Assembly (NCBI GenBank): GCA_036501625.1
Contig: DASXZY010000042.1
Location: forward strand, 1-64,000
DNA length: 64,000 nt
Origin: Palsa-1400 sp036501625
GTDB taxonomy: Bacteria; Verrucomicrobiota; Verrucomicrobiia; Limisphaerales; Palsa-1400
Reading direction: 5' to 3'
Part shown: piece after piece, positions 15,164-22,620 of the stretch
Numbering within the stretch: position 1 is the stretch's first letter
How the letters are laid out: every line of letters starts with the position of its first letter
Program-made: the position numbers and the translations under genes
Notes under the pieces: generated by a model
The model's database searches: none
The model's input: the letters and a program-made list of their open reading frames with translations, nothing else
What the model was told of the DNA's origin: nothing

Positions 15164-17344
15164 CTAGTCGCTCGCTGCCTCGGCGGTTTGCCGCGAACGC
15201 GCTTCCATCGCGCGGAAACGGGTTTCCAGTTTGGGGTAATGTTTGATCAGCGCCTGAAAATGCGTGTCCCGCAGCGAAAGCAGGAGCGTCGGCGCCAAGG
15301 TGCGCACGGTGGCCGTCCGGGGCATCCGATGCAGGAGCGCGATCTCGCCGAAGTAATCCCCGTCGTCCAGGACGGCGATTCTCTTGGGTTCCTCCGCGCC
15401 GTTTTGCTTGAGAATCTCGACTTTGCCGCGGGCGATCAAATAGAACTTATCCCCCATTTCGCCTTCGGTCACGACATCCTGCGCGGCCGGGTAGGATTCG
15501 GCCACAAAGTATTGCACGGCCTCTGCCAGCGCCTCCGGCTCCAGTTCGCTCATCACGGGGTAATCCTGCAAATGCGCCGGATCGATCACGCCATCGTCCC
15601 CCTGCTCGTTGATCGTGAACCCGCTTTGCCGCCGCCAAAGCCTGGCATAAGCGCCGCGGGCCGCCATCAAATTCGCGTGGCTGCCCGCTTCAGCCACCCG
15701 TCCGCCTTGCATGAAATAAATGCAATCCGCGTTCTGCACCGAGGCCAGCCGGTGGGTCACGGAGATCACCGTCCGCCCGGCCGACAAATCGCGCAACGTC
15801 GCGTTGATGGCCGCTTCCGTTTCCGGGTCCAGGGCGGAAGTCGCTTCGTCAAGTAGAAGGATGCGCGGATGCCGCAGCAGGGCGCGCGCGATGGCAATCC
15901 GCTGGCGCTGGCCTCCGGAAAGGCGGCCCCCGCACTCGCCGGCCAGGGTGTCGTATCCTTTGGGCAGCGAGGCGATCCATTCGTGAATTTCCGCCTGGCG
16001 GGCCGCGCCTTCCACCTCGTCATCGCTGGCGGAAGGGAAGCCCAGCCGGATATTCTCCCGCAGGCTCAAGTGGAAAAGGTCGCTGTCCTGGAAGACGACT
16101 CCCATCTGCCGCCGCAACGATTCCACCATCGTTTGCCGGATGTCCACGCCGTCAAACATAATTGAGCCGGCATTGGGATCGTAGAAACGAACAATCAAAT
16201 TGAACAGCGTGCTTTTGCCGCTGCCGCTGCTGCCGACAAAGGCCACAAAGGTGCCGCATCGGATCGTCAAGTCGATTCCGTGCAGGTTTTGCAAGCCGCC
16301 GCCGTAACTGAAGGAGACATTGTGAAAGCGGATGTTCTCGCGCATCGGCGGATGATCGGCCGCGCCCGGCTGATCGCTCACGGCGGCCTCCTCCTTCAGA
16401 AGTTCCTGCACCCGGCCCAGGCCGAGGACGGATTCCATCAGCACCGGCGTCACCTGGGTCAGAGTCTGGATGGAACGGACGACGTAAAGAAAAATGCCCT
16501 GGAACGCTACGATTGTGCCCAGCGTGCGGTGCCCGCGCGCCACCATCAGCAACCCCAATCCCATCACCAGCACTTCGGCGATCAGAATGATAAGGTTGGG
16601 CGAGCGTTCCAGCACGTAGGCGATGAACTTGGCTTTGGCCGTCTCCCGCGTCAGCGACTCTGTCAAATCAACAAATCCGTTGATGAAATGCGGCCCCAGC
16701 CCGAAGGCCTTGACCACCGGCTGGGCCAGTACCGTTTGCTGGGCGATGTGTTCCAGTTCCGATTCCTTGTCCTCCACGGGCACGCGGGCGTCCGCCGCCA
16801 CCTTGACCAGCGGCCGCGGCAATTCAACGCACAGCACCAGCGCGCAAACCGTCAGCGCCGCCAGCCGCCATTCCAGAAAAAACAAAATGGTCACGCTGCA
16901 CACAATTCCGACCGCCCCCAGCAGAAAACCGGCCGCCCCGGATGTCACCGCCGATTCCAGCAGCACGAGGTCGCCGGAGAGCCGGGCGATGAGGTCGCGG
17001 CTGCGCTGCTGCATGAAGAAGGACATGGACATCTGCTGCAAATGGCGGAAGACCGCCTGCCGGGCATCGCGCTTGATGCGCGTGCTCAAGACCGCGAAGC
17101 CGTAACCCCGCAGCAAATCCGCGCCGGACGCCAGCAGGACGGCCAGGATGAGCGCCCCGGCGATCTTGCTGAAAAAAATGAGGTCCACCCCGGCGGAAAT
17201 TTTGTCAATAAAATACTTAAGCCCCAGCGGCCACATGATGCTGAAGGCGACATCGACCATCAGCAGCGCTCCCACCCCGGTGGCGATGCTTCGGTAGGGG
17301 GACAGATACCGCGCCAGCACGCGAAGATATTGAAAAAAGGTCAT
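15164..17344 (-). CDS. ABC exporter with C-terminal cyclic-nucleotide-binding domain
   Basis: 726 residues. Exporter membrane domain at about 10-310 (SIATGVGALLMVDVAFSIMW, FLLGAVGIVCSVTILFFLEW, LIILIAEVLVMGLGLLMVA). ATPase domain at about 335-575: Walker A GSSGSGKST, Q-loop GVVFQDSDLF, signature LSGGQRQRIAIARALL, Walker B ILLLDEATSALD, switch SVTHRLASVQ. After a linker comes a cNMP/CRP-like beta-roll (about 605-705): VVTEGEMGDKFYLIARGKVEILKQ, DDGDYFGEIALLHRMPRTATVR, which keeps the phosphate-cassette order FGEIALL..PRTATV. I infer an exporter gated by a cyclic nucleotide or related ligand. The family occurs in several environmental phyla, but the trigger and cargo are unknown. No adjacent cyclase gene is seen. 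Confidence 0.88.
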   Translation of the reverse strand: MTFFQYLRVLARYLSPYRSIATGVGALLMVDVAFSIMWPLGLKYFIDKISAGVDLIFFSKIAGALILAVLLASGADLLRGYGFAVLSTRIKRDARQAVFRHLQQMSMSFFMQQRSRDLIARLSGDLVLLESAVTSGAAGFLLGAVGIVCSVTILFFLEWRLAALTVCALVLCVELPRPLVKVAADARVPVEDKESELEHIAQQTVLAQPVVKAFGLGPHFINGFVDLTESLTRETAKAKFIAYVLERSPNLIILIAEVLVMGLGLLMVARGHRTLGTIVAFQGIFLYVVRSIQTLTQVTPVLMESVLGLGRVQELLKEEAAVSDQPGAADHPPMRENIRFHNVSFSYGGGLQNLHGIDLTIRCGTFVAFVGSSGSGKSTLFNLIVRFYDPNAGSIMFDGVDIRQTMVESLRRQMGVVFQDSDLFHLSLRENIRLGFPSASDDEVEGAARQAEIHEWIASLPKGYDTLAGECGGRLSGGQRQRIAIARALLRHPRILLLDEATSALDPETEAAINATLRDLSAGRTVISVTHRLASVQNADCIYFMQGGRVAEAGSHANLMAARGAYARLWRRQSGFTINEQGDDGVIDPAHLQDYPVMSELEPEALAEAVQYFVAESYPAAQDVVTEGEMGDKFYLIARGKVEILKQNGAEEPKRIAVLDDGDYFGEIALLHRMPRTATVRTLAPTLLLSLRDTHFQALIKHYPKLETRFRAMEARSRQTAEAASD

Positions 17345-17653
17345 GAAGTATCGATCACGTCATGGTTTTTCCCGTTCGCGCCCGCCGTCCTTGCGCATCA
17401 TGGCTTCTTCCTGGCACATGCGGGACAATTCTTAGCGTTTTTTAAGCCAAACCGCACGGAAAAAACGGCCCCATCTCCGAAGAAGGCGGCTGAGTGCGAG
17501 TGATGCATGGTCTGAATTCGCTCTATCCGCGCCAGCAGAAAACAAAAACTCACATCCTAAACGCCATCTTTGCTTTTCAGTTTTCGAGTGCAGCGGTTTT
17601 GCGGAACAAGCGACTGGGGTGGATAGAGAGCGCAGCCGGAGCAACGCCGCCTC
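17345..17653. other. Intergenic region, no gene seen
   Basis: About 310 bases upstream of the ABC-cNMP gene. Short frames exist on both strands but have no recognisable product. It should contain the exporter's promoter on the minus strand. No strong repeat or terminator noticed. Confidence 0.4.
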
Positions 17654-17956
17654 TTAAATTCGTGGCATTAGCGCCCAAATGACCCATAACAAAATCAATA
17701 CCAAACCGAACGCCGCATAAGCTCTGCGCCGTTTCCACGAAAACAATACTGTAATGAACAGCGAAACGAACACCGGAACAGACGCGTCGAACATGCTCTG
17801 GTACCAAAACGTTAGTCCATGAACCGTCAGTGTCTTAGGGTTACCCCACATGACCAAAATTAGAACAAGGCAAAAAGACTCGACTGTCCATCTCCACAAC
17901 TTGAAAAATTCAAGTTTCCGATTGCGAGGGTTGGGAAATGGTTCACCGTGCGGCAT
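17654..17956 (-). CDS. Small membrane protein of unknown function
   Basis: 100 residues with three predicted membrane segments: about 25-40 (VESFCLVLILVMWG), 55-72 (ASVPVFVSLFITVLFSW) and 78-97 (AYAAFGLVLILLWVIWALM). Positively charged stretches (WKRRRA) lie between the last two. No family recognised. It lies alone between the ABC exporter and the left end of the integrative element, in DNA of lower GC than the exporter. The hydrophobic pattern and plausible start make it likely real, but short membrane frames can arise by chance. Confidence 0.5.
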   Translation of the reverse strand: MPHGEPFPNPRNRKLEFFKLWRWTVESFCLVLILVMWGNPKTLTVHGLTFWYQSMFDASVPVFVSLFITVLFSWKRRRAYAAFGLVLILLWVIWALMPRI

Positions 17957-18145
17957 ACTTTTTAATTCAGGTCGCCGGGCTTTCGCCTAAATCTTGCCCG
18001 GTTTTCATGCGCATGTTCATCAAAGGAGGACGAATGGTAGTCTTGAGGGTTTGGCGTTGCAAGCCGGCTGGAATTTGGGTAGTGGGTACTTTGAATTTGA
18101 GATTTCGCGCTGCCCTGTCCGCTGTGGGAAATCAGGAACTTATCG

Positions 18146-18187
18146 GCTTCCCTCGTAAAATTGGTGCGCGAGAGAGGACTTGAACCT
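18146..18187. repeat. Left attachment site (tRNA-Leu 3'-end duplicate)
   Basis: 42 bp matching 27456-27497 with two mismatches; 18162-18187 is identical to the 26 bp holding the CCA end, acceptor strand and most of the T-arm of tRNA-Leu. The rest of the tRNA is missing to the right, so this is a recombination scar rather than a tRNA. Confidence 0.88.
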
Positions 18188-18327
18188 ATTTCAGACTCGT
18201 TTTTCATGTTCTCGTTGTTGCTCATATTTGCCTTTCTTTGATCTATCTTGCTGCGGATGATACGTCGTTATCCCTTTATTTACAAGCACTTTCTTGCATC
18301 TTTGCGCAATAATGTGAAGAAAAACGC

Positions 18328-18410
18328 GTGTCGCGGTGTGTCGCCCGTTTGGCTTGTGTCGGCGATGTGTCGCGATCAAAGCAGGCGGTTTTCTGTGTCG
18401 GATTGTGTCG
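18328..18410 (+). promoter_or_regulatory. Cluster of six GTGTCG motifs, candidate integrase arm sites (left)
   Basis: Six exact GTGTCG hexamers start at 18328, 18338, 18356, 18367, 18395 and 18405. They form three pairs with 10, 11 and 10 bases between starts, about one helical turn, all on the same strand, 141 bases inside the left att repeat. A matching pair lies at the right end (27421, 27432). The spacing and location are what arm-type binding sites of a tyrosine integrase or its excisionase would show. This is inference from pattern only. Confidence 0.5.
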
Positions 18411-18802
18411 GGAGGGGACGGGCGGGGCGTCCGCTGTCTTGAGCCATCCGGCGTACAATCGCTCGCCGTGGCCTTGCTGGCGCGCGCGGGCGGCGGGAAT
18501 TGGCGGGCGGCGGACTGCGCTACAGGGCGAGCGGCCATCGCGTTTAACGCCGGTTACGGTGGACGGCTTGCTCCGAATCGTAACGCGATGCCTGCGCGGC
18601 TGGCGCGGCCAGCATCGGATCGCCGGGCAAGGAATCTCTTTTTTGTGGCCAGACCCCGTCCGGGCAGCCTTCGGCATACCCCCCCCTTCCACGCGTTATC
18701 CGGTCACCGGGAGTCCCGCGCGTACACCCTCACTCGTTTTTGGAAATGCTTCTTGACATAGAGAAGCGGAAATGATTCAAATGCGAACAAATGACTGATT
18801 GG
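18411..18802. other. GC-rich non-coding left arm of the element
   Basis: About 390 bases between the GTGTCG cluster and the first element gene. Several frames are open on both strands because the GC content is high, but none shows a domain, signal peptide or sensible start. I see no gene here. Together with 17957-18327, which also lacks a supported gene, this makes about 850 bases around the attachment site without a gene. Confidence 0.45.
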
Positions 18803-19111
18803 TCAATTGTTACGGGTCTCATCCCGCAAACGGAAAGCAAGGTCGGCGGTGATGTAGTCGGTAAGGGACTGTCTGCAAACCTGCTTGTTGTGGGCGTCAC
18901 ACCAAGTTTTAACTGTGACTGCCTTAATTGGAATGCGTCTCGTGACCATTCCTTTGTTTTGCAAATCCTTCTCGAATGCTTCGATCTTCGCTCTGAAAGC
19001 GCGATAAGTCAGGGGGTCTTGTCTCTCAGATGCAGGAAGCATGGCAACAACGGCGAGATAGTCTGATTCGTTTTCGTACCACGGGACAGCCATCGGCAAA
19101 CTTGGTTCCAT
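18803..19111 (-). CDS. Small hypothetical protein of the integrative element
   Basis: 102 residues, start MEPSLPMAVPWYENESDYLAV. Soluble and charged, with predicted helices (YRAFRAKIEAFEKDLQNKG) and a C-terminal half rich in aromatic and basic residues (VKTWCDAHNKQVCRQSL). No signal peptide and no motif I can name. The composition is lower GC than the flanking DNA and looks protein-like. It lies alone on the minus strand at the left of the element and is read away from the cargo genes. Function unknown. Confidence 0.55.
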   Translation of the reverse strand: MEPSLPMAVPWYENESDYLAVVAMLPASERQDPLTYRAFRAKIEAFEKDLQNKGMVTRRIPIKAVTVKTWCDAHNKQVCRQSLTDYITADLAFRLRDETRNN

Positions 19112-19402
19112 ATTCTTACCTTATTTTACAGAACCCTTGTTTGACACCTAGCGGGCAATCTGGCAGGCTGGCAACGCTTGCAGCCACCGCTTGTCCGGTG
19201 CTTCCTTGCCGGGGTTCAAGTTCACGGCAAAGGAAATCTTTTGGCTGTCACGGCTCCAACCGTGGCAGCCTCTTGCTTTCTGGCTCAGGATGCGGCAATT
19301 GAACTTGCGGACGCAAGGCGCAAGTCTGGCGCTGATCTGCCTTTGTTTTGGCTGGCAGGACGGTTAGCGCCGGGCATGATTAGGCCGCAGTCAATCAGGG
19401 CG

Positions 19403-20002
19403 ATGATGAAACGAATTCTGATTTGTTTTGCGATGGTGTTTGCGGACGTTTGCCTTGCGGGGCCGGTCGCGCTCTACGTCTGGAACACGACACAGCACGC
19501 CTTCGATTCAGTGTCCCTCGGTTCTTTCGATGGCTTCCCATACTTAATCTTTGGCGGGCCGGTCGCGGGCGTCACAAACGGTTGCGGCTATCTCTATGAC
19601 ACTACGGAATTGGCATGGCTGCCCATATCCCTCCAAGGCGACACCAACGCGGAATATATGGCTTTTGGCGTTGGCGGTGACGGCTCGGACGCATCGTATT
19701 TCTTGGACGGCACCAATGCCGGGGCGGTCACATTGCAAGACTTTGGAGGATACCCGGACGCCTACTTGGGGCCGGATGTTCCGGCAGTTGTCCTGTCCAA
19801 GGCGCGGTTGGCGGGCGGCTTTTTCCAGTTCCAGTTCAACACGGCATCAAACGTCAATTATCAAGTAAATTTCTCTACGAATCTGCGGATATTCGCGCCG
19901 CTGGCCGTGGTTGCGGGGACGGCCGGGCCGATCACGTTTACCGACACAAACAACGCGCGGGCGGTTGGATATTACAGAGTCAGCCTGGCGCTGGTTCCGT
20001 GA
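19403..20002 (+). CDS. Secreted protein of unknown function (element cargo)
   Basis: About 199 residues from the ATG at 19403 (or 19406), chosen because a signal peptide follows (MMKRILICFAMVFADVCLAGP); the frame is open upstream to 19178 but that part has no coding character. The mature protein is beta-rich with repeated Gly-Gly turns (YLIFGGPVAGVTNGCGYLYD, FGVGGDGSDASYFLDG). The C-terminal 60 residues have the pattern VNYQVNFSTNLRIFAPLAVV followed by ITFTDTNNARAVGYYRV, a small terminal domain common on secreted verrucomicrobial proteins. Role unknown; it is presumably exported to the periplasm or beyond. It lies on the same strand as the GloVer gene further right. Confidence 0.62.
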   Translation: MMKRILICFAMVFADVCLAGPVALYVWNTTQHAFDSVSLGSFDGFPYLIFGGPVAGVTNGCGYLYDTTELAWLPISLQGDTNAEYMAFGVGGDGSDASYFLDGTNAGAVTLQDFGGYPDAYLGPDVPAVVLSKARLAGGFFQFQFNTASNVNYQVNFSTNLRIFAPLAVVAGTAGPITFTDTNNARAVGYYRVSLALVP

Positions 20003-20078
20003 CTAGGATTGATGTAAACGCCTGATACCCAAGCCGCTGAGGGCTTGCGGGAATGCCCCGGCTGTGATTAAGTGCAGC

Positions 20079-20423
20079 ATGAGCGACAACCCAACAGCAT
20101 GTCCACCGACAACCAAGGGCACGCGGCACTTAAACCAAGGAAATGTCCCCGGCAGGCTCAGTCCATATTCACAAGCCGTTGAGTGGCAACGCCGTTTGAA
20201 TGAAGCTGGAACGGCAGAGGGGATAACGCCGCAGGCTCTTGCGGCTCTCGCACGCGCCTGGAAGGAACTGGAAGAAATCAAGCGCAAGATCAAAGGCAAG
20301 GCCGACCCTAAGCCAGTGGATACGTCCGCCATCGCCGCCCAGAATCGCCGCCGCCATCGCCAAGGCCAGAACCTCAGTGACCCGGTTGAACCGATAGTGC
20401 TGGCGAAGGCTAACGGTCGCTGA
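20079..20423 (+). CDS. Small charged hypothetical protein of the element
   Basis: About 114 residues from MSDNPTACPP (an ATG five codons upstream at 20064 is possible). The N-terminal 30 residues look disordered; residues about 35-75 are predicted helical and strongly charged (ALARAWKELEEIKRKIKGK), and the tail is basic (AAQNRRRHRQGQN). It could bind nucleic acid, but no named domain is present. It begins 76 bases after the secreted protein's stop on the same strand, so the two may share a transcript. Confidence 0.45.
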   Translation: MSDNPTACPPTTKGTRHLNQGNVPGRLSPYSQAVEWQRRLNEAGTAEGITPQALAALARAWKELEEIKRKIKGKADPKPVDTSAIAAQNRRRHRQGQNLSDPVEPIVLAKANGR

Positions 20424-20781
20424 GAGGGAGTATTTATCCAGCCGTGTGCGGTTGCTGGCGCGAACCGATTCAATGATTTAATCGCGCCTCGATCATCGGA
20501 GAAACCCGCCGAATTATAGAGCATTGCCCCAAGGAGTGTTTTCGGTTACGAATGGGCTGTAACGAGCAACTATGTAAACCGAAGCGAAAACATTTAGCGT
20601 AGCTATGGCTACGGTCTCGCTAAGAACCGCGAATTTTCCGAGTGCGAAGATCAGCCTAAGCGCGCGCCTAAACGGGTGCGGCTTGGCTCATTCTCTACAC
20701 GGGCGTTGCGCGGTGGCTCTACTGAGGATGCGCCAAGTTCGCGCCTTTTTGGTCACAGCCGACAATCCGACGAAATAAATT
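20424..20781. other. Intergenic region with a possible hairpin upstream of the GloVer gene
   Basis: About 360 bases without a supported gene. At 20594-20623 an imperfect hairpin can form: outer strands TTAGCG and CGCTAA, inner GTAGC-TATG-GCTAC. It has no U-run, so it is not an obvious intrinsic terminator. The region should contain the promoter for the GloVer gene. Confidence 0.35.
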
Positions 20782-22206
20782 ATGAAAAACGCCATGCCAA
20801 TATCGTGCTTTGCGGTAGTGGTTTCGATGAGCACTTGGTCGCCGGTTCAAGCGCAGTTCAACACCTTCAACTTGCTGCATTCTTTTTATGAGACAAACAG
20901 CGAAGGAACCAGTCCGCAAGCCGGTTTGATTCTGTCTGGTGATACCCTGTATGGGACGACGTGGCAGGGCGGGAGTGCGGGCTTTGGCACGATATTCAGA
21001 ATAAGCCTCGATGGCTCAGGTTTTACGAATCTTCACACTTTCACAGATGGCGCGGATGGGGCCAATCCGCAGGGAAGCCTGATTTTGGCGGGCAACATCC
21101 TTTACGGGACTGCACAAGGAGGGGGCAGTTGGGGCAATGGCACCGTGTTCTCGATCAATACAGATGGCACGGTTTTTACGAATCTTTATAGCTTCACAGG
21201 AGGGGGCGACGGAGCCAGTCCGCAAGGCACTCTGACTTTGTCTGCGAGCAATCTGTACGGGACGGCATTTACCGGCGGCATAGCGGGGAACGGCGTCTTG
21301 TTCGCGCTTAACACCAACGGCACAGGCTTCACGAATCTTCACATTTTCAGCGCAACATTATCGGGCACGAACAGCGACGGAGCCAACCCGGATGGTGGCC
21401 TGTTCTTATCAGCCGAAACGTTGTATGGGGCGGCATATGCAGGCGGCAGTGCTAATCAAGGCACCGTGTTCAGAGTGAACACCGACGGCTCGGACTTCAC
21501 AAACCTTCATAATTTCACTGCAACTTCTGTTTTTAGTCCTGTTACAAATAGCGATGGAGCCAATCCAGTGGCTGGTGTGATTCTGTCAAACAACACGCTG
21601 TATGGGACGGCGCAAATCGGGGGCAGCGCGGGCTGGGGAACCGTGTTTAGTGTTAATACGGACGGCTCGGATTTTACGAACCTGCATAGTTTCGGCGGCA
21701 AATTAGGTTTCAACTCGAGAGTCACCAATACGGACGGAGCTTATCCGAATGGCGGTTTGATTTTGTCAGACGACACGCTTTATGGGGCGGCGCTTAATGG
21801 CGGCAGCACTGCTAAGGGCACTTTGTTCACAATTCACACTGACGGCTCGGATTTTACGAACCTGCACAATTTCACCGGCAGCAGCGACGGAGCGAATCCG
21901 TACGGTTCCTTAATTTTATCTGGCAACGCATTATATGGGACGGCGTCTGAAGGTGGCACCGGGAACCAAGGCACCGTGTTCGCGTTGGCATCGCCAGAGG
22001 CTTTTATTCCGCCGATCTTAGGCATTTCTTCGGCAGGCAATCAATTCGTTCTCTATTGGCCCGCTTCGGCTACGAATTTCATTTTGCAGACAACCTCTAA
22101 TTTGTCCTCGCCGAACTGGGCAACGGTTTCCAATGGGGTGCCGATAATCGGCGTCACACTCACTAATGTTTCGCCGGGCGCCTTCTTCCGTCTCCAACAG
22201 CAGTAA
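20782..22206 (+). CDS. Secreted GloVer (gloeo_Verruco) tandem-repeat protein
   Basis: 474 residues: signal peptide (residues 1-25, ending SPVQA), then seven tandem repeats of about 45-65 residues, each built around LILSGxTLYGT(A)xxGGSxGxGTVFxINTDGxxFTNLHxF. The LYG core occurs near residues 54, 103, 151, 212, 274, 336 and 390, and spacers vary by insertion of TNSDGA-type loops. This is the GloVer repeat, expected to form a beta-propeller- or solenoid-like surface protein. The last 70 residues are a separate verrucomicrobial terminal domain (FVLYWPASATNFILQTTSNL, ending AFFRLQQQ) rather than a CTERM sorting signal. The function of the family is unknown. It is the largest cargo gene of the element. 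Confidence 0.85.
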   Translation: MKNAMPISCFAVVVSMSTWSPVQAQFNTFNLLHSFYETNSEGTSPQAGLILSGDTLYGTTWQGGSAGFGTIFRISLDGSGFTNLHTFTDGADGANPQGSLILAGNILYGTAQGGGSWGNGTVFSINTDGTVFTNLYSFTGGGDGASPQGTLTLSASNLYGTAFTGGIAGNGVLFALNTNGTGFTNLHIFSATLSGTNSDGANPDGGLFLSAETLYGAAYAGGSANQGTVFRVNTDGSDFTNLHNFTATSVFSPVTNSDGANPVAGVILSNNTLYGTAQIGGSAGWGTVFSVNTDGSDFTNLHSFGGKLGFNSRVTNTDGAYPNGGLILSDDTLYGAALNGGSTAKGTLFTIHTDGSDFTNLHNFTGSSDGANPYGSLILSGNALYGTASEGGTGNQGTVFALASPEAFIPPILGISSAGNQFVLYWPASATNFILQTTSNLSSPNWATVSNGVPIIGVTLTNVSPGAFFRLQQQ

Positions 22207-22263
22207 CGAGAGCGGGGGGTGTTCCTTGACCCCACCCCATAACACCATGCCGTCCCCGTCATT

Positions 22264-22620
22264 TCAATCAGCGGCGGGTTTTTGCGGATTTTTGGGCAAC
22301 CGTGCCAAAGCTCGCTGACACAATGGATTGGAGATTCCGCGCAACCCAATGATCAGGCTTTCGACGGTGGACTTGTCCGCTCCGAGAAATTCCCCGGCCA
22401 GGACTTGGTTTGCGACATGCATCCACAGTGCGCAATCCGGCGGCAGATTGGCGGCTTTGGCCTCCAGCAAATCCAAAAGTTCGCGCTTGTGCTGGCGCAA
22501 GTCAGCTCTGATTTCAGGCGGACAATTGACGGGCAAAAGCACTCTCAGCTTGTCGCCAGCGGGTTCAATCCGCCCACCCGCTTGTTTGACGGCCAGCAGG
22601 ATTTCAGATGGAGTTCTCAT
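22264..22620 (-). CDS. Small partner of the element primase (TubC-N-like start)
   Basis: 118 residues. The first 55 (EILLAVKQAGGRIEPAGDKLRVLLP, then LRQHKRELLDLLEA) follow a short alpha-beta pattern like the TubC-N docking domains often seen beside or within primase-helicase proteins of mobile elements. The remainder (LWMHVANQVLAGEFLGAD, ESLIIGLRGI) is helical with no named motif. Its ATG overlaps the stop of the primase-ATPase gene by four bases, so it is probably translated with it and may assist it in replication. Exact role unknown. Confidence 0.6.
   Translation of the reverse strand: MRTPSEILLAVKQAGGRIEPAGDKLRVLLPVNCPPEIRADLRQHKRELLDLLEAKAANLPPDCALWMHVANQVLAGEFLGADKSTVESLIIGLRGISNPLCQRALARLPKNPQKPAAD

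Noticed and set aside
16280..17503. A 407-codon frame antisense to the ABC-cNMP gene
   Set aside because: Composition dominated by Gln, His and Arg without motifs; the opposite strand has a full exporter.
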